Counted from the stretch's first letter, positions 7,952-16,743 are shown. The stretch: 64,000 nucleotides of DNA from Streptomyces griseus subsp. griseus (GCF_000720255.1 NZ_JOJE01000012.1:1-64000), one strand, 5' to 3'. Translations and numbers: made by a program. Notes: generated from the letters alone by a model not told the origin.

Positions 7952-10033
7952 ATGTCAGGGGACAGTGCCGCTTCGGCCCCCGGCCGGTCCGGGGCCCGCC
8001 CGGAGCGGCCTGTCGGACGGAAGACCGCGGGTTCACGCTGGGGACGGTTCCTGGAGGGCGGGCTGCTGCAGGGTGGAGTCCAGGGCAGCCCGGTCCTCCG
8101 CCTCTTCCTGCGCTGGGTGCGTCGGCCGCTGCTGCCCGTCATGCGGCTGTGGCGGCGCAACATCCAGCTCAAGGTCGTCGTCACGACGCTGCTGATGTCG
8201 CTTGGCGTCGTACTCCTGCTGGGCTTCGTCGTCATCGGGCAGGTCCGCAACGGGCTGCTGGACGCCAAGGTGAAGGCATCGCAGAGCCAGGCCACCGGCG
8301 GGTTCGCGGTGGCCAAGCAGAAGGCCGACGAGGCCGCCGCCGGTACCGACGGCGAGTCCTCCACGGTGGACGGGCGGCCAGCGCAAAATGTCAGCGAGTG
8401 GATGAGCAACCTCGTGTCGTCGCTCTCCAGCGGTGGTCAGGGCGCCTTCGACGTGGTGACCCTGCCCGCGGGTGACGACAGCGGCGGCAGTCGCGGGCCG
8501 CGCGCGTCCGGTTTCGTGGACCCCAACAAGAGCGTGCCGGAGAACCTGCGCGAGCGGATCAACGACAACACCTCGGCCGCCCAGAGCTACACGCGGATCA
8601 TCTACAGCAACAGCAAGGAATCCCAGCCGGCGCTGGTCATCGGCAAGCAGGTCAACGACCCGAACGCCGACCCGTACGAGCTGTACTACCTCTTCCCGCT
8701 CACGCAGGAGGAGAAGTCGCTCAGCCTGGTCAAGGGCACGCTGGCGACGGCCGGACTCTTCGTGGTCGTCCTGCTGGGGGCGATCGCCTGGCTCGTGGTG
8801 CGCCAGGTCGTCACGCCGGTGCGGATGGCCGCGGGGATCGCCGAACGGCTGTCCGCGGGCCGTCTGCAGGAACGGATGAAGGTCACCGGCGAGGACGACA
8901 TCGCGCGGCTCGGCGAGGCCTTCAACAAGATGGCGCAGAACCTTCAACTGAAGATCAGCCAGCTGGAGGATCTCTCGCGGATGCAGCGACGGTTCGTCTC
9001 CGACGTCTCCCACGAGCTGCGGACACCGCTGACGACGGTGCGCATGGCGGCCGACGTCATCCACGACGCGAGTGAGAACTTCGACCCGGTGACCGCGCGG
9101 TCGGCGGAGTTGCTCGCCGACCAGGTCGACCGGTTCGAGTCGCTGCTCTCGGACCTGCTGGAGATCAGCCGCTTCGACGCGGGCGCCGCGGCGCTGGAGG
9201 CCGAGCCGATAGACCTCAGGGAGGTCGTCCGCAAGGTCGTCAGCGGAGCCGAGCCGCTCGCCGAGCGCAAGGGGACGACGATACGCGTGCTGGGTGACCA
9301 GCAGCCCGTGGTCGCCGAGGCCGACGCCCGGCGCGTGGAGCGGGTGCTGCGCAACCTCGTCGTCAACGCCGTGGAGCACGGTGAGGGCAGGGACGTCGTC
9401 GTCAAGCTCGCCGCGGCGGGCGGGGCGGTCGCGGTCGCCGTGCGCGACTACGGCGTCGGGCTCAAGCCCGGCGAGGCCACCCGGGTCTTCAGCCGCTTCT
9501 GGCGGGCCGACCCGGCACGCGCGCGTACCACCGGTGGTACGGGCCTCGGGTTGTCGATCGCGCTGGAGGACGCGCGGCTGCACGGCGGGTGGCTGCAGGC
9601 CTGGGGTGAGCCGGGCGGCGGCTCGCAGTTCCGGCTGACGCTGCCGCGGACCGCGGACGAGCCGCTGCGGGGCTCGCCGATACCGCTGGAGCCCAAGGAC
9701 TCACGCCGTAACCGTGGGCTCAACGACGCGGGACTGCCGCGCGGGGGCGGGGAGAAGTCGGCCACCGTTCCGGCGCAGCCGACGGGTGACAAGGCATCGC
9801 CGATCACCTCCCGCGATCCGATCGCGCCGCGGCTGGCCACCGTGACACCCACGGCGGACCCGACGGCGCTGCCCGGCAACGGCGCGCGCGTGGTGCCGCG
9901 GCCCGGCGGCGGCGGGCGACGGCAGGACGACGACAGGCCCGCCGCTGACACGGGGCGTGGCGGGAACCAGGGCCGCCCCGACGAGTCGTCGGCGGATTCG
10001 GACCAGCATGGGGAGGCATTTCGTGGGCGCTGA
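7952..10033 (+). CDS. mtrB: Sensor histidine kinase MtrB
   Basis: A 693-residue membrane sensor kinase. A cytoplasmic N-terminal tail precedes TM1 (about residues 71-97), an extracytoplasmic sensor domain, TM2 (about 262-288), a HAMP domain, a HisKA box with SHELRTPLTTVRM (phospho-His about residue 354), the N box NLVVNAVEHG and the G box GTGLGLSIA. The last 120 residues are a Pro/Arg-rich, probably disordered tail. The ATG at 7952 is 1 bp after the mtrA stop. An upstream in-frame ATG inside mtrA (7919) is unlikely. Partner of MtrA; LpqB modulates its activity in mycobacteria. Confidence 0.95.
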   Translation: MSGDSAASAPGRSGARPERPVGRKTAGSRWGRFLEGGLLQGGVQGSPVLRLFLRWVRRPLLPVMRLWRRNIQLKVVVTTLLMSLGVVLLLGFVVIGQVRNGLLDAKVKASQSQATGGFAVAKQKADEAAAGTDGESSTVDGRPAQNVSEWMSNLVSSLSSGGQGAFDVVTLPAGDDSGGSRGPRASGFVDPNKSVPENLRERINDNTSAAQSYTRIIYSNSKESQPALVIGKQVNDPNADPYELYYLFPLTQEEKSLSLVKGTLATAGLFVVVLLGAIAWLVVRQVVTPVRMAAGIAERLSAGRLQERMKVTGEDDIARLGEAFNKMAQNLQLKISQLEDLSRMQRRFVSDVSHELRTPLTTVRMAADVIHDASENFDPVTARSAELLADQVDRFESLLSDLLEISRFDAGAAALEAEPIDLREVVRKVVSGAEPLAERKGTTIRVLGDQQPVVAEADARRVERVLRNLVVNAVEHGEGRDVVVKLAAAGGAVAVAVRDYGVGLKPGEATRVFSRFWRADPARARTTGGTGLGLSIALEDARLHGGWLQAWGEPGGGSQFRLTLPRTADEPLRGSPIPLEPKDSRRNRGLNDAGLPRGGGEKSATVPAQPTGDKASPITSRDPIAPRLATVTPTADPTALPGNGARVVPRPGGGGRRQDDDRPAADTGRGGNQGRPDESSADSDQHGEAFRGR

Positions 10034-11855
10034 CCGCGAGGGGGGCTCCCGGCGCAGGCCGGGGCGCGCGGTGGCGTACGCCGCCTGCGGGGTCGTACTG
10101 CTGGCCGGGTGTGCCTCGATGCCCGACAGCGGGGATCTGCGGGATGTCGAGTCCACGCCGCGGCAGGACACGCAGCTGCGCGTGTTCGCCATGCCGCCGT
10201 CGAAGGACGCGCCTCCGTCGCAAATAGTGCAGGGCTTCCTCGAGGCGCTGACCAGTGACGATCCGAACTACTCGACCGCCCGCCAGTACCTGACCGGGCA
10301 GGCCGCGAAGACATGGCGGCCGGAGCAGTCGACCACGGTGCTCGCGGACGGGCCGGGCACGGAGGCCGACCGGTCGGGGAGCCGGGAGGACGGCTCCGAC
10401 TTCTCGTTCACGCTGACCGGCACCAAGGTGGCCGCGGTCGACGCGCAGCAGTCGTACGCGCCCGCCTCCGGCCCCTACAACCAGCCGGTGCACCTCACGA
10501 AGGACAAGAAGAACCGGCAGTGGCGCATCGACGCCCTGCCTCAGGGCGTCGTCATGGGCAAGTCGGACTTCCAGCGGAACTACATGTCCGTGAACAAGTA
10601 CTACTTCGCCTCGAACACCACGGCCGCGGCCGGCACGCAGCCGACGGCGGTCGCCGATCCGGTGTTCGTACGGCGTCGGGTCGATCCCGTGACGCAGGCG
10701 GTGGTCTCCCTGCTCAAGGGACCCACCACCTGGCTCAGGCACGTCGTCCGGTCGAGCTTCCCCACGGGTACGCAACTGAAGAAGGGCGTCACCTCGCTGA
10801 CGCCCGACGACCAGAGCAAGCTGACCGTGCCGTTGAACGACAAGGCGGCCCGGATCGGCGAGCGAAAGTGCAACGAGATGGCGGCCCAGCTGCTGTACAC
10901 GCTGCAGAACCTCACGCCCGCCGTGGACGAGGTCGCGCTGCGGGCGGGCGGCAGGCAGCTGTGTGCCCTCCCCGAGGAGCAGGCCGCGACCGCCGCCGCG
11001 CGCGGGTCGACCCAACACCCGGCGTATCTGTACTTCCTCGACGGCGAGCACCGGTTCGTGCGGATCGCGACCGACAGCAGCGGCACGAAGGCCCAACGGG
11101 TGCCTGGCCCGCTGGGCGAGGGTGACCGGGCGCTGCGCTCGGTGGCGGTGTCGCGGGACGAGCAGACCGCGGCCGGCGTCGGGCTCGACGGCAAGGCGCT
11201 CTACGTCGGTTCGATCGCGCCGGGTGGTTCGGCCGAGGAACCGGTGCTGCGCAGCGACGGCAGGACCGAGGCCGACCGGTTGACGGCGCCCAGCTATGAC
11301 GCGCAGGGCGATCTGTGGGTGGCCGACCGGGACCCGCAGCACCAGCGGCTGCTGGTGCTGCGGCAGGGCGCCGGTGAGCCGCTGACGGTACGGACGCCGG
11401 GGCTGGATGGGCGCATCAAGGCCGTGCGGCTGGCCGCGGACGGCGTGCGGATCGCGCTCGTCGTGGAGAAGGGCGACAAGCAGTCCCTGCTGATCGGGCG
11501 GATCGATCGTGACGAGACGGACGCGGAGCGGCAGGTGATCTCGGTCCTGGGACTGAGGTCCGCGGCACCGGAGTTGGAGGAGGTCACGACCATGTCGTGG
11601 GCCGGTGACAGCCGGCTCGTGGTGGTCGGGCAGGAGCAGGGGGGCGTGCAGCAGATGCGGTACGTCCAGGTCGACGGCTCCACCCCCGAAGGGCCGCCGC
11701 CCGCCGCCCTGACCGGGGTGCGGGAGATCGCCGCGTCCGACGACGACCAGGCGCCGCTCGTGGCGTACTCGCTGGACGGGATCGTGCGGCTGCCGACCGG
11801 AGAGCAGTGGCAGAAGATGGTCAAGGAAGGTTCGGCGCCGGTCTATCCCGGCTGA
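10023..11855 (+). CDS. lpqB: Lipoprotein LpqB
   Basis: A 610-residue secreted lipoprotein with signal peptide and lipobox LLAGC (acylated Cys at residue 30). A GerMN-like domain lies in the first half (YFASNTTAAAG...VRRRVDPVTQAVVSLLKGP) and a beta-propeller-like LpqB domain in the second. It acts on the outer face of the membrane as a partner of MtrB. The GTG at 10023 is chosen because GGGGAGG sits 6-7 nt upstream, giving an 11-bp overlap with mtrB. An ATG at 10008 is a less likely alternative. Third gene of mtrAB-lpqB. Confidence 0.94.
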   Translation: MGADREGGSRRRPGRAVAYAACGVVLLAGCASMPDSGDLRDVESTPRQDTQLRVFAMPPSKDAPPSQIVQGFLEALTSDDPNYSTARQYLTGQAAKTWRPEQSTTVLADGPGTEADRSGSREDGSDFSFTLTGTKVAAVDAQQSYAPASGPYNQPVHLTKDKKNRQWRIDALPQGVVMGKSDFQRNYMSVNKYYFASNTTAAAGTQPTAVADPVFVRRRVDPVTQAVVSLLKGPTTWLRHVVRSSFPTGTQLKKGVTSLTPDDQSKLTVPLNDKAARIGERKCNEMAAQLLYTLQNLTPAVDEVALRAGGRQLCALPEEQAATAAARGSTQHPAYLYFLDGEHRFVRIATDSSGTKAQRVPGPLGEGDRALRSVAVSRDEQTAAGVGLDGKALYVGSIAPGGSAEEPVLRSDGRTEADRLTAPSYDAQGDLWVADRDPQHQRLLVLRQGAGEPLTVRTPGLDGRIKAVRLAADGVRIALVVEKGDKQSLLIGRIDRDETDAERQVISVLGLRSAAPELEEVTTMSWAGDSRLVVVGQEQGGVQQMRYVQVDGSTPEGPPPAALTGVREIAASDDDQAPLVAYSLDGIVRLPTGEQWQKMVKEGSAPVYPG

Positions 11856-11867
11856 GTGCCGAGGAGG

Positions 11868-11909
11868 CGGCCGCTTCCGTCCGGGATTTCGGACGGGGCG
11901 GCCGTTTTC
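11868..11909 (+). terminator. Terminator after lpqB
   Basis: A long imperfect GC-rich hairpin (CGGCCGC...CCGTCCG pairing with CGGACGG...CGGCCG) is followed by TTTTCT. It lies 12 bp beyond the lpqB stop and ends the mtrAB-lpqB operon. Confidence 0.75.
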
Positions 11910-11956
11910 TGTTCGCTGCACTCGTGTGGGTGAGCGCCTGGTGGGAAATGCGTGGA

Positions 11957-11984
11957 GTTTTCCACAGGGGGTTTTCCACAGGGG
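11957..11984 (+). repeat. Perfect 14-bp tandem repeat containing two DnaA-box-like sites
   Basis: GTTTTCCACAGGGG occurs twice, back to back (11957-11970 and 11971-11984). Each copy contains TTTTCCACA (11958-11966, 11972-11980), one or two bases from the actinobacterial DnaA box TTGTCCACA / TTATCCACA. The pair lies 36 bp upstream of the comF-like start, in its probable promoter region. Confidence 0.6.
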
Positions 11985-12020
11985 TGGCCGGTCGGTGCGG
12001 GCGTTGGCACAGTGGTGGGC

Positions 12021-12965
12021 ATGCGGGGGTTGTGGCAGGACCTCACCGACCTGGTGCTGCCGGCCGAGTGCGGAGGCTGCGGAAGGCCTCGCACGGTGCT
12101 CTGCCCGGAGTGCCGTGCCGCCCTGAGCGGGGCCGTACCGCGCCGGGTGCGACCGGTGCCGGAACCGTCCGGGATGCCGGTCGTACACGCGGCGGCCGGG
12201 TACGGGGACGCGGTGCGGGCCGTGCTGCTGGCCCACAAGGAACGAGGCGCGCTGGCACTCGCGGGGCCGCTCGGCGCGGCGCTGGCGGGAGCGGTGCGGG
12301 CCGGGCTCGTGGAGGCCGGGGAGTGGTCGGCGCAGGGGCCGGTCGACCGGTCGGGTGACCGCGGTGAGGGGGTGTTGCTTGTTCCCGTTCCGTCGGCGCG
12401 TGCGGTGGTGCGGGCTCGGGGACAGGATGCCGCGCGGCGGATCGCGCTGGCGGCGGCGGGCGAACTGCGGCGCGCCGGGGTGCCGGCCCGGATGCTGGCC
12501 GTGCTGCGGCAGGGTCGGCCCGTGGTCGACCAGTCGGGGCTCAACTCGCGGCAGCGGCTGGACAATCTCGTGGGCGCGCTGGCCGTGGTGCCCGGCGGGG
12601 ACCGGTTGCTGCGGGGCGGCCGGGTGGTGCTCGTCGACGACTTGATGACGACGGGGGCGTCGCTGACGGAGGCGGCGCGGGCCGTGCGGGCGGCGACGGC
12701 GAGGCGCGGAACTGAGGAAAGGCCGCGGTCGAGCGCGTATGGACGGGAGGCGGAGCCGGTGTCGGACGGTGTTGATGTGGTGAGGGCTGTGTATGCGGGG
12801 GCGGCCTGGGAAAGCAGAAGGGAACGGATGCCACAAGCCGCGGAAGGGAGCAGGGGCCGGGCGGGTGCCGAGCCAGGAATGGCAGGGGTGAACGGCGGTG
12901 GTGATGTGATCCGTGCGGCCGTGGTCGCGGCCATGTCAAACTCGTTCGAAATGAACCGGAACTGA
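12021..12965 (+). CDS. ComF family phosphoribosyltransferase-like protein
   Basis: A 314-residue protein with an N-terminal zinc ribbon (CGGCGRP...CPEC, residues 14-35) and a C-terminal phosphoribosyltransferase fold bearing the PRPP-binding loop VVLVDDLMTTGASLTEA (about residues 208-224). Naturally competent relatives use ComF in DNA uptake; in Streptomyces the role is unknown. A low-complexity stretch of about 60 residues lies just after the PRPP loop, before the final hydrophobic strand, which is longer than usual. The ATG at 12021 has GGTGGG 3 nt upstream. The nearest downstream gene, hpf, is 314 bp away, so it is likely a separate transcript. Confidence 0.85.
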   Translation: MRGLWQDLTDLVLPAECGGCGRPRTVLCPECRAALSGAVPRRVRPVPEPSGMPVVHAAAGYGDAVRAVLLAHKERGALALAGPLGAALAGAVRAGLVEAGEWSAQGPVDRSGDRGEGVLLVPVPSARAVVRARGQDAARRIALAAAGELRRAGVPARMLAVLRQGRPVVDQSGLNSRQRLDNLVGALAVVPGGDRLLRGGRVVLVDDLMTTGASLTEAARAVRAATARRGTEERPRSSAYGREAEPVSDGVDVVRAVYAGAAWESRRERMPQAAEGSRGRAGAEPGMAGVNGGGDVIRAAVVAAMSNSFEMNRN

Positions 12966-13279
12966 CTGCGAACTTGCATCGTTGCAGGTAATAAGAAGAC
13001 CAATTCACCTGAACGGAGGTACGCCGCAGTAGAGGGTGACGACATCCGTCCGGGCGAGATATGTTCGGTTGAGAGGGAAAGCCGCAGGCCACACCTCTCC
13101 TATCCGAATGCCGTGCTGGGGTTTTTCCGTAATCACTCACAGCACCTGGGATGGAGATCTTGCCCATGGGGGAGGAGGTGGACGTCACCGAGTCCTGAGG
13201 TTCCGGGGATCACCGGAACCTGGTGCAAAAGGGAGACGCTCCGTCAACGAAGCGGAGCGATCCGGGAACGGAGTTCTGC
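12966..13279 (+). other. 314-bp intergenic region: promoter and long leader of hpf
   Basis: No coding frame with normal codon use was seen. The 5' part is AT-richer than the surroundings and has a TTGCA-TCG-TTGCA direct repeat near 12978-12990. The 3' part holds two perfect hairpins just before the hpf ribosome-binding site. An in-frame ATG at 13223 could extend hpf by 19 residues but has no conserved sequence. Confidence 0.5.
13198..13259 (+). promoter_or_regulatory. Two tandem hairpins in the hpf leader
   Basis: Hairpin 1 is a perfect 9-bp stem, AGGTTCCGG (13198-13206) with CCGGAACCT (13213-13221), loop of 6. Hairpin 2 is a perfect 7-bp stem, CGCTCCG (13237-13243) with CGGAGCG (13253-13259), loop of 9. 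Hairpin 2 ends about 7 nt before the GGAACGGAG ribosome-binding site, so it could influence initiation. No known riboswitch class is recognised. Confidence 0.45.
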
Positions 13280-13972
13280 GTGGACATCGTCGTCAAGGGC
13301 CGCAAGACCGAGGTGCCCGAGCGGTTCCGCAAGCACGTGGCCGAGAAGCTGAAGCTGGAGAAGATCCAGAGGCTCGATGCCAAGGTGATCAGCCTCGACG
13401 TCGAGGTGTCCAAGGAGCCGAACCCCCGACAGGCCGACCGCTGTGACCGAGTGGAGATCACGCTCCGCTCCCGCGGTCCGGTGATCCGGGCGGAGGCCGC
13501 GGCCAGCGATCCCTATGCGGCACTCGACCTGGCGGCGGAGAAACTGGACGCCCGACTGCGCAAGCAGCACGACAAGCGCTACACGCGCCGGGGGGCACGC
13601 CGGCTCACGGCGGCAGAGGTCGCCGACCACGTTCCGGGAGTGGCGACGCTCAACGGCAACGGCCACCCCGTCCCGGCGGAAGAGACGGAAAGTGTGCCGA
13701 CGAAGAAGATCGGCTCGCTCGAGGTGCAGGGCGACGGACCCCTCGTGGTGCGCGAGAAGACCCACGTCGCCGCGCCGATGACCCTCGACCAGGCTCTCTA
13801 CGAGATGGAGCTGGTCGGGCACGACTTCTACCTCTTCGTCGACTCCGAGACGAAGGAACCCGCGGTCGTCTACCGGCGACACGCGTACGACTACGGCGTG
13901 ATCCACCTCAGGACGGACACGATGGTCACCCACGCGCATTCACCCGAGGCGGGCGGCGCACTGGGCGGCTGA
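13280..13972 (+). CDS. hpf: Ribosome hibernation promoting factor, long form
   Basis: A 230-residue long-form HPF that binds the decoding centre of idle 30S subunits and, through its C-terminal domain, dimerises ribosomes into 100S particles. The N-terminal domain (residues 1-105) starts VDIVVKGRKTEVPERFRKHV. A basic linker follows, then the C-terminal dimerisation domain (about 172-230) with EEAL-like MTLDQALYEMELVGHDFYLFVD. The GTG at 13280 is preferred: GGAG is 7 nt upstream and the family's conserved sequence begins there. The ATG at 13223 is an alternative. A strong terminator follows. Confidence 0.93.
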   Translation: MDIVVKGRKTEVPERFRKHVAEKLKLEKIQRLDAKVISLDVEVSKEPNPRQADRCDRVEITLRSRGPVIRAEAAASDPYAALDLAAEKLDARLRKQHDKRYTRRGARRLTAAEVADHVPGVATLNGNGHPVPAEETESVPTKKIGSLEVQGDGPLVVREKTHVAAPMTLDQALYEMELVGHDFYLFVDSETKEPAVVYRRHAYDYGVIHLRTDTMVTHAHSPEAGGALGG

Positions 13973-13992
13973 CCTTCCTGGTGACGGCTGAG

Positions 13993-14034
13993 ACGGTGCC
14001 CCTGGAGCGCGTGTGCGCCCCCAGGGGCACCCGT
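13993..14034 (+). terminator. Terminator after hpf
   Basis: An 11-bp perfect outer stem, GGTGCCCCTGG (13995-14005) with CCAGGGGCACC (14021-14031), extends by two more pairs across a bulge. It lies 22 bp past the hpf stop, without a clear U-tract, as is common in Streptomyces. Confidence 0.7.
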
Positions 14035-14094
14035 GTGCGCCCGGTACGCGCACCACTTGTCACCGTGTTGTCGTCCGGGCATGGAATCATGGCC

Positions 14095-14121
14095 GCAACG
14101 ACTCAACGGGTTGGTCGTTGC
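14095..14121 (+). promoter_or_regulatory. 27-bp near-perfect palindrome upstream of the response regulator gene
   Basis: Arms GCAACGAC (14095-14102) and GTCGTTGC (14114-14121) enclose CAAC/GTTG (14104-14107, 14110-14113), giving a 12-bp stem with one unpaired T. It sits 52 bp before the ATG and downstream of a TTGTCA (14057-14062) that could be a -35 element. It may be a dimeric regulator's operator or an mRNA leader hairpin. Confidence 0.45.
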
Positions 14122-14173
14122 CTTGGGTTGGCGATGGCACAGCACCACGGCCACAGCCTCAGGGGGAGGAACG

Positions 14174-14920
14174 ATGGCGGACAGCTTCGGACCGATGCAT
14201 GACGGAGGTGCCGACAACGGCGTCGACGGCACGGGCCCGGACGAGGGCACTCCACGCAAGGAGCCGATCAGAGTCCTTGTGGTGGACGACCACGCCTTGT
14301 TCCGCCGAGGACTGGAGATCGTGCTCGCCGCCGAGGAGGACATCCAGGTCGTCGGGGAGGCGGGCGACGGCGCCGAGGCCGTCGACAAGGCCGCCGACCT
14401 GCTGCCCGACATCATCCTGATGGACGTACGGATGCCCAAGCGCGGCGGCATCGAGGCCTGCACCTCCATCAAGGAGGTGGCTCCCAGCGCGAAGATCATC
14501 ATGCTGACGATCAGCGACGAGGAAGCCGACCTCTACGACGCGATCAAGGCCGGTGCGACCGGTTATCTCCTCAAGGAGATCTCCACGGACGAGGTCGCCA
14601 CGGCGATCCGCGCGGTGGCCGACGGGCAGTCGCAGATCAGCCCCTCCATGGCGTCGAAGCTGCTCACCGAGTTCAAGTCGATGATCCAGCGGACGGACGA
14701 GCGCCGGCTGGTGCCCGCGCCGCGACTGACGGACCGTGAGCTGGAGGTCCTCAAGCTCGTGGCCACCGGGATGAACAACAGGGACATCGCCAAGGAGTTG
14801 TTCATCTCCGAGAACACCGTGAAGAACCATGTGCGCAACATCCTGGAGAAGCTGCAGCTGCACTCCAGGATGGAGGCGGTGGTCTACGCGATGCGGGAGA
14901 AGATCCTCGAGATCCGGTGA
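14174..14920 (+). CDS. NarL/FixJ-type response regulator (no adjacent kinase)
   Basis: A 248-residue regulator. A 30-residue acidic, disordered N-terminus precedes the receiver domain (32-150; acidic pocket VVDDH, phospho-acceptor D84 in IILMDVRMP, KPF lysine replaced by the LLKE context) and a LuxR-type HTH (about 178-240; LTDRELEVLKLVATGMNNRDIAKELFISENTVKNHV). No histidine kinase gene lies beside it, so it is an orphan regulator. The ATG at 14174 has AGGGGGAGGA 3 nt upstream. A palindrome lies in its promoter region and hpf is directly upstream with a terminator between. Confidence 0.92.
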   Translation: MADSFGPMHDGGADNGVDGTGPDEGTPRKEPIRVLVVDDHALFRRGLEIVLAAEEDIQVVGEAGDGAEAVDKAADLLPDIILMDVRMPKRGGIEACTSIKEVAPSAKIIMLTISDEEADLYDAIKAGATGYLLKEISTDEVATAIRAVADGQSQISPSMASKLLTEFKSMIQRTDERRLVPAPRLTDRELEVLKLVATGMNNRDIAKELFISENTVKNHVRNILEKLQLHSRMEAVVYAMREKILEIR

Positions 14921-14938
14921 GACGCCGGGGCCTGAGGC

Positions 14939-16111
14939 TCAGCCGAATATCCGGGTGAGCTCTCGGGTGAGCGGTTCGCGCAGCTCCGGGGCGTCCACGC
15001 GTTCCACGCGTACGTCCGTGCAGTCCACCCAGCCCGCCGCCTCGACCAGGGCCTGCGCCACCGCCGGGACCGCCTTCGAGCCGTCCAGGGTGATCTGCTT
15101 GGCGACCAGGGTGCGGCCCTCGCGGGCCGGGTCCACACGGCCGACGAGGTGGCCGCCGGCGAGGACCGGCATCGCGAAATAGCCGTGCACGCGCTTGGGC
15201 TTGGGGACGTAGGCCTCCAGTCGGTGGGTGAAGCCGAAGATGCGTTCCGTGCGGGCGCGTTCCCAGATCAGCGAGTCGAACGGGGACAGCAGCGTGGTGC
15301 GGTGGCGGCCGCGTGCGGGCGTCTCCAGGGCCGCCGGGTCGGCCCAGGCCGGCTTGCCCCAGCCGTCGACGGTGACCGGGACCAGGCCGGAGTCGGCGAT
15401 CACCTGGTCGACCTGGTCGCCCTTGAGGCGGTGGTAGTCGGCGATGTCCGCGCGGGTGCCGACGCCGAGGGACTGGCCGGCGAGGAGGACCAGCCGGCGC
15501 AGGCACTCGGTGTCGTCCAGTTCGTCGTGCAGCAGGTGCTCGGGGACGGCACGCTCGGCGAGGTCGTAGACGCGCTTCCAGCCGCGGCGTTCCACGCAGA
15601 CCACTTCGCCGTACATCAGGGCCCGTTCGACGGCGACCTTGGTGCCCGACCAGTCCCACCACTCGCTGGTCCTCTTCGCGCCGCCCAACTCGGTGGCGGT
15701 GAGGGGGCCTTCGGAGCGGAGCTGCTTGATGACCTGGTCGTAGACGCCGTCGGGGAGGTCGTGGTTCCACTGCGGGCGGCCGCGGTAGGCGCGGCGGCGG
15801 AAGGCGAAGTGGGGCCACTCCTCGATGGGCAGGATGCAGGCGGCGTGGGACCAGTACTCGAAGGCGTGCGTGTCCGTCCAGTAGGCGTCCTCGACTGTTC
15901 TGCGGCCCACCGCGCCCAGGCGGGCGTACGGGATGAGTTCGTGGGAGCGGGCGAGGACGGAGATGGTGTCGAGCTGGACCGCGCCCAGGTGACGGAGGAT
16001 GCCGCGGACGCCGGTGCGGCGGTCGGGTGCGCCGAGGAAGCCCTGGGCTCGTAGGGCGATGCGGCGGGCCTCGTCTGCGGAGAGGGTGGTCGTGGGGCGC
16101 GGGGTCGTCAT
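14939..16111 (-). CDS. YcaQ/AlkX-type winged-helix (HTH_42) DNA glycosylase-like protein
   Basis: A 390-residue protein of the HTH_42/YcaQ family, whose characterised members are DNA glycosylases that remove alkylated bases or unhook interstrand crosslinks. The catalytic QxD motif is present as QLD (AVQLDTISVLARSH, about residues 45-58), as are the conserved SPFDSLIWERARTERIFGF and YVPKPKRVHGYFAMPVL blocks. The ATG at 16111 is used; an in-frame GTG 9 bp upstream is equally possible and neither has a clear Shine-Dalgarno. Convergent with the response regulator gene, with only 18 bp between. Substrate is inferred from the family only. Confidence 0.85.
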   Translation of the reverse strand: MTTPRPTTTLSADEARRIALRAQGFLGAPDRRTGVRGILRHLGAVQLDTISVLARSHELIPYARLGAVGRRTVEDAYWTDTHAFEYWSHAACILPIEEWPHFAFRRRAYRGRPQWNHDLPDGVYDQVIKQLRSEGPLTATELGGAKRTSEWWDWSGTKVAVERALMYGEVVCVERRGWKRVYDLAERAVPEHLLHDELDDTECLRRLVLLAGQSLGVGTRADIADYHRLKGDQVDQVIADSGLVPVTVDGWGKPAWADPAALETPARGRHRTTLLSPFDSLIWERARTERIFGFTHRLEAYVPKPKRVHGYFAMPVLAGGHLVGRVDPAREGRTLVAKQITLDGSKAVPAVAQALVEAAGWVDCTDVRVERVDAPELREPLTRELTRIFG

Positions 16112-16170
16112 GGGTCGCACGATAGGGGGTGGGTCTGACAGCGGGGGTGGGTCGCGCGGCCCGGCTCAGG

Positions 16171-16743
16171 TCACCGGCCGTGGGCCGGCAGGTAGGGCGA
16201 CGTCGAGGGGAGGCTCAGGTCCGAGGGGAGCAGGGAGGCCACCCAGCAGTCTCGGCGGATGCCCTGGTTGTTGATGGCGGAGCGGAGGGTGCCTTCGACG
16301 GTGAAGCCGGAGTGTTCGGCCACCGCGCGGGAGGCGGTGTTGCCCACTTCCGCGCGCCACTCGACGCGGTCGACGGCCAGGTGGGTGAAAGCCCAGCGGC
16401 AGGCGGCGAGTGTGGCCTCGGTGGTGTAGCCGTTGCCGCGGTGCTCCTTGGCCGTCCAGAAGCCGATCTCGGCGGTGCCCAGCGAGCGCATGGTGAGGCC
16501 GAGCATGCCCGTCAGCTGCCCTTCGGGGAGGAAGACGCCGAACGTGAACATGGAGCAGTCGGCCCAGCCGTCGGGGACGAGCTGCTCCGTGAAGCTCTCG
16601 GCGTGCTCACGGTGGTACGGGGAGGGAATGGTGGTCCACCGCTGGATGTCGGGGTCCTGGGCCGCGGCGTACACGGCGTCGGTGTCCTGCGGGCCGACCG
16701 TGCGCAGGACGAGACGGTCGGTGGTGAGCGTCACGGGTTCCAT
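16171..16743 (-). CDS. GNAT family N-acetyltransferase (RimJ/RimL-like)
   Basis: A 190-residue acetyltransferase of the RimJ/RimL type. It starts VTLTTDRLVLR, carries the DDxD-like DTDAVYAAAQDPDIQRWTTIP block, and has the acetyl-CoA loop in IGFWTAKEHRGNGYTTEAT (about residues 97-115) followed by NTASRAVAEHSGFTVEGTLR. It probably acetylates a protein N-terminus or small amine; the substrate is unknown. The ATG at 16743 matches the family's N-terminus. It is divergent from secA across 243 bp. Confidence 0.9.
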   Translation of the reverse strand: MEPVTLTTDRLVLRTVGPQDTDAVYAAAQDPDIQRWTTIPSPYHREHAESFTEQLVPDGWADCSMFTFGVFLPEGQLTGMLGLTMRSLGTAEIGFWTAKEHRGNGYTTEATLAACRWAFTHLAVDRVEWRAEVGNTASRAVAEHSGFTVEGTLRSAINNQGIRRDCWVASLLPSDLSLPSTSPYLPAHGR

